Shown here piece by piece: positions 6,715-16,308 of a DNA stretch of 64,000 nucleotides (its first letter is position 1; the number at the start of each line of letters is the position of its first letter). The notes beneath the pieces were generated by a model, which was not told the origin of the DNA, did not search any database, and saw only the letters and a list, made by a program, of their open reading frames with translations. Made by a program: the position numbers and the translations under genes. The DNA is from Oscillospiraceae bacterium (GTDB lineage: Bacteria > Bacillota > Clostridia > Oscillospirales > Oscillospiraceae): NCBI GenBank assembly GCA_018385135.1, contig JAHAWY010000050.1, positions 1 to 64,000 of the forward strand, written 5' to 3'.

Positions 6715-8663
6715 AAATAAACAAAATGACCGCCTCCTTCGGAAAGCTGCAAAATGAAACTCTGGAGCTGGGCGATGGTCTGAATATCATCTTTGCGCCT
6801 AACGAAAGCGGTAAATCCACCTGGTGCGGCTTTATAAAGGCGATGCTTTACGGCATAGACACGGCGACACGCGAAAAAAACGGCGTAAAGCCCGATAAAA
6901 TTAAATACGCTCCGTGGAGCGGCGTGCCGATGAGCGGCACAATGGACATTGAGTACGAGGGCAAAAGAATAACCCTTACCCGCCAGGGCAAGGCGTATGC
7001 GCCGATGAAGGATTTTAAGGCGACGCTCACAGGCACGAACGTCCCAGCCGGCAACATTCCCGCCTCCGCTGTCGGAGAAACGCTCGTAGGCGTAACCAAG
7101 GACGTTTTTGAGCGTTCGGCGTTTATAAGTCAAGGCAAGCTTGCCGTTGCGGGAAGCCCCGACCTTGAAAAGCGCGTTGCCGCCATCGTTCAGACGGGGC
7201 AGGAGAGCGTCTCTTATACCGAGGCGCAGGAACGGCTTCACGCCGAGATACGCCGCCGCAGATATAACCGCAGCGGCAGATTGCCGGAGCTGGAAAAGGA
7301 GATATCCGAAAACCGAGAAAAGCTCATTGAGGCGGTCAAGGAGTCTAAAAAGGGCGATGAGCTGAAGAAAGCCAAGCGCCAAGCCTTAGAGCGCCGTGAC
7401 GAGCTGCTGGACAAGGTTTCCGAGCTTCGCCGTCAGGCACGCTCGGAGTCGCTTGATAAGCTCTCGGGATATCGCGGGCGCATAAAGGCGATTGAAAAGG
7501 AATACGGCGAGCTGAGTAACCAGCTCGGCTTCGCCGGACGCGAGCTGGACGAAGGACTTTTCGGCAGGGAAGAGCCGCAAAAGAGCCGACAGCGCGTCAA
7601 TCTGGAAAAAATGAAGCTGATGAGCGCCGAAAAGGAGGCTCGCAGCGGCGGCACAGTTCCGCTTAACATAGCCATTCTCGCGGCGCTTGTGGTAATTGCC
7701 GCTGTTTTGGCGGTGTTTCAGTTTTACATTCCCGCAGGCGGTGTGGGCTGCTTGGCGATAATTCAGGCGGTGCGCCTTTCCAAGGCTATAAAAAAGGCAA
7801 AAAAAGCCGAGAATATGCGCTATAACATACTTGCACAGTACCGCTGCGAAAGCATGGACGAGGTCGATAAGCTGCTGGACGCTCATGAGGCGGCTTTCAA
7901 ACGCTTTTCCGAGCTGCAAGCTCAGCAGCAGGACGCGGCGGAAAGACTCAACGAGGCAAAGCGCCGTCAGGCTGAGCTTGACACCTCGCTTCTTCGTGAG
8001 CTGGATTTTGCCGATGGAGACAGCGATGCTGCGAAATATACAAAAATGCTTGAGGATGCAGAGCGCAGCCTGCGCAATATCCGCGAGGAGAGCGCCCTCT
8101 GGGAGGGCAAGCAGAGTATGCTGCCCGATATGGACGAGCTTCAAAAAAAGCTTGCCGAGCTAAACCGTGAATATGAGCAGGTAAAAATGGAATATGACGC
8201 GCTGGTGCTTGCCTCTGATGTGCTCGCCGAGGCGGATACCGATATTCAAAGGCGGCTTACCCCTCAGCTTAGCGCGCGCACGGCAGAGCTTTTCTCCCAG
8301 CTTACAGGCTCGCGCTACGACACTATTCTGCTCGACCGCGAGCTTCGCGCGGCGGCACGTCCGGTGGGGGACAGTGTTTCGCGCGAAGCGGCGTTTTTGA
8401 GCGCCGGAACTATCGACCAGCTTTATCTTTCCGTTCGTCTGGCAATATGTGAAATGGCGCTGCCTGAGGACAAGCAATGCCCCATCATCCTCGATGACGC
8501 GCTTGTAAACTTCGATGACGAGCGCTGCCGTTATGCCATCAAGGTTTTGAAGGACATCTCCAAAAAGCGGCAGGTGATACTTTTTAGCTGCCACTCCCGT
8601 GAGGCGGAAATGGCAAAAAATCTTAAATCTGTTAAAATAACGTCGCTTGGCGGCACGAGATAG
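6711..8663 (+). CDS. YhaN/SbcC-like coiled-coil ATPase
   Basis: A 650-residue SMC-like protein starting at a TTG that overlaps the stop of the upstream nuclease gene. The P-loop APNESGKST is at 29-37; long charged coiled coils follow (about 180-300 and 350-510); the C-terminal half holds FLSAGTIDQLYLSVR (signature) and Walker B PIILDDALVNFDDE. Unlike SbcC, the middle has a strongly hydrophobic stretch (about 318-350), the YhaN hallmark, suggesting membrane attachment or a hydrophobic hinge. It probably works with the preceding nuclease. AAA_27 is the likely domain assignment. Confidence 0.85.
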   Translation: MKINKMTASFGKLQNETLELGDGLNIIFAPNESGKSTWCGFIKAMLYGIDTATREKNGVKPDKIKYAPWSGVPMSGTMDIEYEGKRITLTRQGKAYAPMKDFKATLTGTNVPAGNIPASAVGETLVGVTKDVFERSAFISQGKLAVAGSPDLEKRVAAIVQTGQESVSYTEAQERLHAEIRRRRYNRSGRLPELEKEISENREKLIEAVKESKKGDELKKAKRQALERRDELLDKVSELRRQARSESLDKLSGYRGRIKAIEKEYGELSNQLGFAGRELDEGLFGREEPQKSRQRVNLEKMKLMSAEKEARSGGTVPLNIAILAALVVIAAVLAVFQFYIPAGGVGCLAIIQAVRLSKAIKKAKKAENMRYNILAQYRCESMDEVDKLLDAHEAAFKRFSELQAQQQDAAERLNEAKRRQAELDTSLLRELDFADGDSDAAKYTKMLEDAERSLRNIREESALWEGKQSMLPDMDELQKKLAELNREYEQVKMEYDALVLASDVLAEADTDIQRRLTPQLSARTAELFSQLTGSRYDTILLDRELRAAARPVGDSVSREAAFLSAGTIDQLYLSVRLAICEMALPEDKQCPIILDDALVNFDDERCRYAIKVLKDISKKRQVILFSCHSREAEMAKNLKSVKITSLGGTR

Positions 8664-8685
8664 TACCCCTTGAAAGGAAAGGTAA

Positions 8686-9690
8686 ATGAACACTTTCGGC
8701 GAAAACATACGACTTACCATTTTCGGAGAGTCCCACGGAGAGGCGATAGGCATGGTGCTTGACGGCTTTCCTGCGGGTGAGCAGATAGAGCTTGACAGGC
8801 TTAGGGAGGAACTCAAGCGCCGCGCCCCCGGCGGGGCGGAGACCGTAAGCCCGCGCAAAGAGCGCGATGAGCCGGAGTTTTTAAGCGGCATTTTTAACGA
8901 CCATACAACGGGCGCGCCGCTTTGCGCGATCATCAGAAATACCGATGTTGACTCCTCAAGCTATCATCCCGAGCTGCCCAGACCGGGACACGCGGATCTG
9001 GCAGCGCAGATAAAATTCAAGGGACGAGCCGATTTTCGCGGCGGCGGAGCTTTCAGCGGACGGCTCACAGCGCCGATGGTGCTTGCCGGTGCGCTGTGCA
9101 AGCAGGCTCTGGAGCGGCGCAGAGTTTCGGTTCAAGCGCGCATATTGAGTGTTGGCGGCGTTGACCGCAGCGCCGAGGATTTTGACTATGCAGTGCATAA
9201 GGAGATCTTAGAGGCGCGCTCTGTTGGAGACAGCGTCGGCGGTGTGGTCGAATGCGTGGCAAGCGGCGTTCCCGCGGGAATTGGCGGGCTGATGTTCGGC
9301 GGCATGGAAAGCCGCATAGCACAAGCGCTTTACGCTATCCCCGGGGTAAAGGGCGTTGAGTTCGGAGCGGGCTTTGAAATCGCCAAAATGCGCGGAACAC
9401 AGGCAAATGACCCCATTGTTACCGAAAATGGCGTTGTTTTTACGGAGACAAACCACGCGGGAGGCATCAACGGCGGAATAACCAACGGAATGCCGCTGGT
9501 TTTGCGCTGCGCCTTTCGTCCTACTCCGTCCATTAGCCGCGAACAGAAAACCGTTGATTTGATGAAAAAGGAAAACACAACTATTCGCACACTCGGACGT
9601 CACGATCCCTGCATCGTTCCGAGAGCGCTGCCGGTGGTGGAGGCAATGGTTGCTTTCTGCCTGCTTGACGCAATGTGCGAGCCGCGCTGA
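8686..9690 (+). CDS. aroC: Chorismate synthase
   Basis: A 334-residue enzyme that converts 5-enolpyruvylshikimate-3-phosphate to chorismate with reduced FMN, the last shikimate step. The signature GESHGEAIG is at 14-22; RPGHAD, FRGGGAFSGR and the C-terminal RHDPCIVPRALPVVEAM are all present. It is somewhat shorter than most bacterial forms (350-390 residues) but complete. It follows the YhaN-like gene by 22 bases with an AAAGGAAA ribosome site and so may be cotranscribed. No other shikimate gene is nearby. Confidence 0.95.
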   Translation: MNTFGENIRLTIFGESHGEAIGMVLDGFPAGEQIELDRLREELKRRAPGGAETVSPRKERDEPEFLSGIFNDHTTGAPLCAIIRNTDVDSSSYHPELPRPGHADLAAQIKFKGRADFRGGGAFSGRLTAPMVLAGALCKQALERRRVSVQARILSVGGVDRSAEDFDYAVHKEILEARSVGDSVGGVVECVASGVPAGIGGLMFGGMESRIAQALYAIPGVKGVEFGAGFEIAKMRGTQANDPIVTENGVVFTETNHAGGINGGITNGMPLVLRCAFRPTPSISREQKTVDLMKKENTTIRTLGRHDPCIVPRALPVVEAMVAFCLLDAMCEPR

Positions 9691-9826
9691 AACAGCGAAA
9701 AAGCTGTGCCGCGAGGAGAAGCGCCTGCGCGGAAATCAGAAATCGAGATAAGTCAGCCCGTGATTTTCTGTTGAGGGCTGTTTTGAGCAAGTAGTATTTA
9801 GCGTGCAGAGCGCGCAGGAGGTTTAT

Positions 9827-10735
9827 ATGAAGCTGTTTAAGAAAAAGAACTCCGCAGCGGAGGAGCAGACGGAGGAAAAGCTCGACGGCGCAAGCCGGTC
9901 GAACGAAGCCCTCGAGGAGAATGACGCAGCCGCAGTATCAGAGGAAGCTGAAAAGGAAGCAACAAAGCGCGACCTAAGGTTTGCGCTTATCCGCTGCGCC
10001 GCCGCGCTGATATTAGCAGCGGTGCTGCTGCTTGTTTCCGGATTTTCGATAGTGGACCTTGCCGGAGGTCCTGTTGAGTATCAGGCGTTTGAGGAGGCGG
10101 AGCCGGGCAGCTTTGTCAAGTGCGAAATCTCTGCGATTATCGGCTTGTACGGTGAGAATGAGGAGCTTGCGCTCGTTCCCGGCGGTCGTCAGTATGTAAC
10201 GGTGCGTTTTACGGGACGCTATGATGAGTCTGTCAGAGCCGTTGTTGAGGAAACAGAGGGCTTCCTCGCGGGAAATATTTATCCGCTCGATAAATATGTT
10301 GTTGTGCAGGGAACAGTAGAAACGCTTGACGAGGAGCAGAGCGCTCTTTTGAAGGAATGGCTGGAGCTTAACAGAGAAGCTTTGATTTCCAAGGGCGTCG
10401 CTTCCGAAACTATTGATATGGAAAACTACGTTTCCGACAAGGTTCTGCTGGTGGATACCGTAAACGGCAAAAGCCAGACGCTGGTTTTCATCCTTACGGG
10501 TGCGGCCGCGCTGCTCGTGCTTTATATCATCGCGGAGTTTATTATGATGGCATTGGGGTTATATAAAAACAAGAAAGAAAAGCCCGAAGAAAGCCTTGGC
10601 GAGGACAAGGATGAACAGGGCGTCGGAAAGGCGTCTCCCGAGCAGGCACAGCAGACAGCAAATGCAGCAAAGGGCGAGACTTGGGTGACGTCGGCGGAGA
10701 ATACGAGCGAGGCTGAGCCGGAGGAAAAGCAATGA
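9827..10735 (+). CDS. Two-segment membrane protein with acidic tails, unknown function
   Basis: A 302-residue protein. The ATG at 9827 is preferred to the track's upstream GTG because AGGAGG lies just before it. An acidic N-terminal tail (about 1-45) leads into a membrane segment (about 52-72), then an extracytoplasmic domain (about 75-220), a second membrane segment (about 222-245) and an acidic C-terminal tail. It resembles clostridial DUF6709-type proteins, but this is from memory and not firm. It overlaps the downstream methyltransferase by ATGA. No catalytic motif is visible. Confidence 0.75.
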   Translation: MKLFKKKNSAAEEQTEEKLDGASRSNEALEENDAAAVSEEAEKEATKRDLRFALIRCAAALILAAVLLLVSGFSIVDLAGGPVEYQAFEEAEPGSFVKCEISAIIGLYGENEELALVPGGRQYVTVRFTGRYDESVRAVVEETEGFLAGNIYPLDKYVVVQGTVETLDEEQSALLKEWLELNREALISKGVASETIDMENYVSDKVLLVDTVNGKSQTLVFILTGAAALLVLYIIAEFIMMALGLYKNKKEKPEESLGEDKDEQGVGKASPEQAQQTANAAKGETWVTSAENTSEAEPEEKQ

Positions 10736-11844
10736 GCTATACCTTTTGCTGCCCTTGCCATTTTGGAGTCGAGGGGCTGCTTGCCGACGAAATGCGCAGG
10801 CTTGACCTAAAAAACGTACGAGCGGAAAACGGACGCGTGCGCTTTGACGGCGACGGACGCGACCTCGCCCGCGCCAGCATATGGCTGCGCTGCGCCGAAC
10901 GCATCCTGCTTGAAGTAGGAAGCTTTGATGCTATGAGCTTTGAGGAGCTGTTTCAGGGTGTAAAGGCGCTGCCGCTTGAGCAGTTTATTCCCAGGAACGC
11001 AGCCTTTCCCGTTAAGGGCTTCAGCATCAATTCCAAGCTTTTTTCGGTTTCCGATTGCCAGAGCATCATAAAAAAGGCGGCTGTCAGCCGCCTTTCCTCT
11101 CACTACGGCATAGAATGGTTTCCGGAGGATGGGGAAAGAATTCAAATACAGTTTTCCATAATGAACGATGTTTGCACTATCAGCCTTGATACCAGCGGCG
11201 ACGGGCTTCATAAGCGCGGCTACCGTCCTGCCCATGTTGCAGCGCCCCTTTCGGAGACACTTGCCGCGGCGATGGTCTATCTTTCGCGCTACCGCGGCAG
11301 GGAGGATTTCTGCGACCCGTTCTGCGGCAGCGGCACTTTGCCCATAGAGGCGGCGCTTATTGCCAAAAACCGTGCGCCGGGTCTAAAGCGCGCCTTTGCC
11401 GCCGAGCAGTGGTCCTTGTTTGAGAAAAGCATATGGAAGGATGCCCGCGAGGAAGCGCCGGCAAAGGAGTATAATGGCGATTACCGCATTTTCGGCTCAG
11501 ACCTTTCGCCTGAGGCTGTGGAGATATCGCGCAAAAACGCCGAGCGAGCCGGGGTCGGCGATTTAATAGAGTTCAAGCAGGCGGATGCAACGGAGTTTTC
11601 CCGCAAAACAGAGCGCGGCGTTATTGTGACTAATCCCCCCTACGGCGAACGTCTTATGGAAAAGACTGAGGCGGAGAAGCTTTACACCAATTTCGGCAGG
11701 GCGTTTTTTGCAGCACAAAACTGGAAGCTGTATCTGCTCTCCTCACACACGGAGTTTGAGCGAACTTTCGGCAAAAGCGCGGATAAAAAGCGCAAGCTTT
11801 ATAACGGCATGATAAAGTGCGACCTATATATGTATCTCAAATAA
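10732..11844 (+). CDS. THUMP-domain 23S rRNA (guanine-N2)-methyltransferase, RlmL-type
   Basis: A 370-residue S-adenosylmethionine-dependent methyltransferase. A ferredoxin-like/THUMP region (about 1-165) binds RNA; the Rossmann domain shows DPFCGSGTLPIEAAL (about 195-210), GSDLSPEAVE and the catalytic NPPYGERL (about 300). The family (UPF0020, Bacillus YpsC, N-terminal half of E. coli RlmL) makes m2G in 23S rRNA. It starts in an ATGA overlap with the membrane protein gene and is the last gene of this run. A perfect 10-bp inverted repeat inside the gene (11073-11095) is explained by its codons. Confidence 0.9.
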   Translation: MSYTFCCPCHFGVEGLLADEMRRLDLKNVRAENGRVRFDGDGRDLARASIWLRCAERILLEVGSFDAMSFEELFQGVKALPLEQFIPRNAAFPVKGFSINSKLFSVSDCQSIIKKAAVSRLSSHYGIEWFPEDGERIQIQFSIMNDVCTISLDTSGDGLHKRGYRPAHVAAPLSETLAAAMVYLSRYRGREDFCDPFCGSGTLPIEAALIAKNRAPGLKRAFAAEQWSLFEKSIWKDAREEAPAKEYNGDYRIFGSDLSPEAVEISRKNAERAGVGDLIEFKQADATEFSRKTERGVIVTNPPYGERLMEKTEAEKLYTNFGRAFFAAQNWKLYLLSSHTEFERTFGKSADKKRKLYNGMIKCDLYMYLK

Positions 11845-11990
11845 TAAATTGTTTACATTTTCCGAAAGTTTGAAACGAGCAATCGGGAGAAAAACAGAGC
11901 AAAACGAAGCTGACAGCAGGAAATTGCAACGCTGTTTTCTCCAGAATATAAATTACGGCGGTTTTGAGCTGATTTTGAGAAAAATACGGC

Positions 11991-12019
11991 TTGCAGAATA
12001 ACAGCACATGGATTATTAT
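11991..12019 (+). promoter_or_regulatory. groESL promoter
   Basis: TTGCAG (11991-11996), 17-base spacer, TATTAT (12014-12019), directly upstream of the CIRCE operator. A second possible -10, TATAAT at 12019-12024, lacks a good -35 at normal spacing. Transcription would begin at or just before the operator. Confidence 0.65.
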
Positions 12020-12027
12020 ATAATGCG

Positions 12028-12054
12028 TTAGCACTCAGAGAGTTTGAGTGCTAA
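12028..12054 (+). promoter_or_regulatory. CIRCE operator (HrcA binding site)
   Basis: TTAGCACTC, nine bases, GAGTGCTAA: a perfect match to the CIRCE consensus. HrcA binds this repeat and represses groESL until heat stress titrates GroEL away. It lies 40 bases before groES. hrcA itself is not in the window. Confidence 0.97.
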
Positions 12055-12094
12055 ACCGATGAAAGTATATCCAACATCATAGGAGGAATATAAA

Positions 12095-12382
12095 ATGAAG
12101 ATCAGACCCATAGGCGACAGAGTTGTGCTCAAGCAGTTTGAGGCTGAGGAAAAAACAAAGAGCGGCATCATCCTCACCAACAAGTCCAAGGAAAAGCCCC
12201 CCATCTATGAGGTAACAGAGGTAGGCGACGGCGTTCAGAACGACGGCAGCGAGATCAAGATGTTTGTTAAGGTCGGCGATAAGGTCGTCTGCAACAAGTA
12301 TTCCGGACTTTCCGTTATCGTTGAGGAAGAGGAATATGTTATCATCCGCCAGAGCGAGCTGCTCGCAATCGTTGAGGAATAA
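12095..12382 (+). CDS. groES: Co-chaperonin GroES
   Basis: A 95-residue 10-kDa chaperonin that caps the GroEL ring. MKIRPIGDRVVLKQ opens the protein; the mobile loop (about 17-32) carries KTKSGIIL; the GDKVVCNKYSG strand and the C-terminal IRQSELLAIV are typical. It has an AGGAGG site and is followed 37 bases later by groEL. The operon is under CIRCE control. Confidence 0.98.
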   Translation: MKIRPIGDRVVLKQFEAEEKTKSGIILTNKSKEKPPIYEVTEVGDGVQNDGSEIKMFVKVGDKVVCNKYSGLSVIVEEEEYVIIRQSELLAIVEE

Positions 12383-12416
12383 TTCCAAACATCAAATTTA
12401 ATTGGAGGTCACATAG

Positions 12417-14078
<1,662 letters not shown>

Positions 14079-14111
14079 TACAGCCCTATGGCATAAAATA
14101 CTGATTTTTCC

Positions 14112-14148
14112 AAAATACCTCGCGGGGTTTTTCCCTGCGAGGTATTTT
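14112..14148 (+). terminator. groESL terminator
   Basis: AAAATACCTCGC / GCGAGGTATTTT, a 12-bp perfect stem with a 13-base loop, 34 bases after groEL. Confidence 0.85.
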
Positions 14149-14152
14149 GCGC

Positions 14153-14181
14153 TTGACATAGCAGTTAAACAAGGCTAAAAT
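14153..14181 (+). promoter_or_regulatory. rny promoter
   Basis: TTGACA (14153-14158), 17-base spacer, TAAAAT (14176-14181). It directly follows the groESL terminator and implies a leader of about 255 bases before rny. Confidence 0.85.
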
Positions 14182-14187
14182 GAAGTG

Positions 14188-14442
14188 ATGATATTATAGG
14201 ATAGGGGAAATCCTATTAGCTTTCATTATATTTCTCCAAACGCGCGGTTTATTTTAAAAATGTGCGAAATGCGCTGCTTGGAGAGCTCCCATATCTGTTC
14301 TGCTGTCACATTTTAAATTGTGACAGTTCACCTTTCGGATGTGGGGCTGCATCGAACACCCTGGTCCGACAGCTCGGACAATATCACTATTCTCAAGCTA
14401 ACCACCGAAAATTTTTTAAAGAATGGAGGTGTGTTACTTACT
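14188..14442 (+). promoter_or_regulatory. Long structured leader of rny
   Basis: About 255 bases of untranslated leader between the promoter and the RNase Y start. Three separate hairpins are readable: ATAGGA/TCCTAT (14196-14216), CTGTCACA/TGTGACAG (14303-14326) and GTCCGA/TCGGAC (14364-14379). The ORF track extends the RNase Y frame into it, but without a ribosome site. No riboswitch class that I know was recognised. A role in control of rny, possibly by RNase Y cleavage of its own leader, is inference. Confidence 0.5.
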
Positions 14443-15996
14443 ATGCCTTCTACTCCAGCTCAATGGATTGTATTCAGCATCCTAGTGGTGTTGGTTTTTG
14501 CAGCTTTCGTTCTTGGCATCATTTACCGCAAGCGCGTTTCCGAGCGTGAGATACAAAGCGCCGAGGACGAGGCTAAAAGAATTATAAATGAGTCGATAAA
14601 AACCGCTGAAAATAAGCGCAGAGAGGCTCTTTTAGAGGCAAAGGAAGAAATACACAAAAGTCGCGCGGAATATGAGCGCGAGGTCAAAGAGCGCCGCAGT
14701 GAGCTGCAAAAGCAGGAGCGCCGCCTTCAGCAGAAGGAAGAAACACTGGACAAAAAGACCGACGCTATCGAAAAGCGCACAGAACAGCTAAACCGCAAGC
14801 TTCAAGCGGCCGAGGCACAGCAGGAGGAAATAAACCTCCTCAAGCGCAGCCAGCTTGAAATGCTTGAAAAAATCTCCGGCTACACGGTTGACGAGGCGAA
14901 AGAGCATATTATCTCCAGCCTTGAAACCGAGGTTACGCACGAAATGGCAATGAAGGTTAAGGAGGTCGAGGCAAAGTATAAGGACGAAGCCGAAACCAAA
15001 GCCAGAGAGCTTATCACCCTTGCCATTCAGCGCTGCGCTGCCGACCACGCCTCTGAGGTCACAGTTTCCGTCGTACCACTCCCCAACGACGAAATGAAAG
15101 GTCGCATCATAGGACGTGAGGGCCGCAACATCCGCGCCATCGAAACGCTTACCGGCATCGATCTTATCATCGACGACACACCGGAGGCGATTACCCTTTC
15201 AAGCTTCGACCCCGTCAGACGCGAGGTCGCAAGACTCACCCTTGAAAAGCTCATTCAAGACGGACGTATCCATCCCGCCAGAATTGAGGAAATGGTTGCA
15301 AAGGCTCAGAAAGAGGTAAATGCTACCATTAAGGCGGAGGGCGAGAGAGCTGTATTTGAAACCAATGTTCACGGCTTGCATCCGGATCTTGTAAAGCTGC
15401 TCGGACGCATGAAATACCGCACCAGCTATGGTCAGAATATTCTCAGCCACTCCATAGAGGTTTCACACATTGCGGGTCTTTTGGCGGCAGAGCTTGGCGT
15501 TAATGTTGCCACTGCCAAGCGCGCGGGACTTCTCCATGACATAGGCAAGGCTATCGACCATGAGGTCGAGGGCAGCCACGTTACCATCGGCGTTGACCTT
15601 GCACGCAAGTACAAGGAAAGCGAGGAGGTCATCCACGCAATTCATGCTCACCACGGCGATGTTGAGCCGCACACCATCATCGCTTGTCTGGTTCAGGCGG
15701 CGGACGCTATTTCCGCTGCTCGCCCCGGAGCGCGGCGTGAGAACATTGAAAACTATGTCAAACGCCTCGAAAAGCTTGAGGAGGTTTCCAAGAGCTTCGG
15801 CGGAGTTGAAAGCTGCTATGCCATTCAAGCGGGTCGTGAGATTCGCATCATGGTCAAGCCAGAGGAGGTAACCGAGGACGATATGGTGCTCCTCGCGCGA
15901 GACATAGCCAAAAAAATTGAAAGTGAGCTGACCTACCCCGGTCAGATTAAGGTTCACGTCCTTAGAGAAACCAAGGCCGTTGAATACGCAAAGTAA
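14443..15996 (+). CDS. rny: Ribonuclease Y
   Basis: A 517-residue membrane-anchored endoribonuclease that starts mRNA decay in Gram-positive bacteria. One N-terminal membrane helix (about 7-29) leads into a long coiled coil (about 35-190), a KH RNA-binding domain around [16 protein letters not shown] (about 218-233) and the HD catalytic domain with [12 protein letters not shown] (about 335) and [12 protein letters not shown] (about 363). The ATG at 14443 gives the usual length; the ribosome site GGAGG lies 13 bases away, which is longer than usual and may lower translation. It is separated from ymdB, its usual neighbour. Confidence 0.96.
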   Translation: MPSTPAQWIVFSILVVLVFAAFVLGIIYRKRVSEREIQSAEDEAKRIINESIKTAENKRREALLEAKEEIHKSRAEYEREVKERRSELQKQERRLQQKEETLDKKTDAIEKRTEQLNRKLQAAEAQQEEINLLKRSQLEMLEKISGYTVDEAKEHIISSLETEVTHEMAMKVKEVEAKYKDEAETKARELITLAIQRCAADHASEVTVSVVPLPNDEMKGRIIGREGRNIRAIETLTGIDLIIDDTPEAITLSSFDPVRREVARLTLEKLIQDGRIHPARIEEMVAKAQKEVNATIKAEGERAVFETNVHGLHPDLVKLLGRMKYRTSYGQNILSHSIEVSHIAGLLAAELGVNVATAKRAGLLHDIGKAIDHEVEGSHVTIGVDLARKYKESEEVIHAIHAHHGDVEPHTIIACLVQAADAISAARPGARRENIENYVKRLEKLEEVSKSFGGVESCYAIQAGREIRIMVKPEEVTEDDMVLLARDIAKKIESELTYPGQIKVHVLRETKAVEYAK

Positions 15997-16009
15997 ACAG
16001 TGAAAACCG

Positions 16010-16048
16010 GCGCGTATCGGATAGCATTTCTTTCCGATACGCGCTTTT
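16010..16048 (+). terminator. rny terminator
   Basis: A perfect 12-bp stem GCGCGTATCGGA/TCCGATACGCGC followed by TTTT, 14 bases after the rny stop. Confidence 0.9.
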
Positions 16049-16155
16049 ACTATTATTTTTTCGGCGCTTTACCAAAATGTATCGCGTCGAAATTTACAAT
16101 CCCCCCAAAATATCGAGCCAAGTCTATAAATGGGTCGTTTTTTGGGCAATAAGTA

Positions 16156-16184
16156 TTGCAATTGCATGGATAATTGTATATACT
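16156..16184 (+). promoter_or_regulatory. Promoter of the ABC importer operon
   Basis: TTGCAA (16156-16161), 17-base spacer, TATACT (16179-16184), about 125 bases before the substrate-binding-protein gene. Confidence 0.75.
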
Positions 16185-16220
16185 GCTAAAGTAATTGTAA
16201 ATATTTCTTTAATATTCCTA

Positions 16221-16268
16221 CCGCGACCCGACTGATGATTACGAAAGATGGCGCGGATGGGTTTTTTA
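16221..16268 (+). promoter_or_regulatory. Pseudoknot-compatible leader element with T run
   Basis: In the leader of the importer operon, CCGCG (16221-16225) can pair with CGCGG (16252-16256), and the adjacent ACCC (16226-16229) can pair with GGGT (16259-16262). The order a-b-a'-b' is that of an H-type pseudoknot; six T residues begin at 16262, as in attenuators. I recognise no known riboswitch class. A regulatory role is inferred. Confidence 0.4.
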
Positions 16269-16308
16269 TTAGAGAAATGTTATAAATTATTTTAAGGAGA
16301 GCAAAAGA

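Noticed and set aside
6348-8144. Long minus-strand frames opposite the YhaO/YhaN-like genes
   Set aside because: They are shadows of strongly biased codons in the forward genes, with no ribosome sites or domain motifs.
11073-11095. Perfect 10-bp inverted repeat AAAGGCGGCT/AGCCGCCTTT like a terminator
   Set aside because: It lies inside the rRNA methyltransferase gene, encodes conserved-looking residues and has no long T run after it.
16230-16246. CTGATGA ... GAAA resembling a hammerhead ribozyme core
   Set aside because: Only four bases separate the two boxes, too few for stem II, and no cleavage triplet with a pairing stem I was found.
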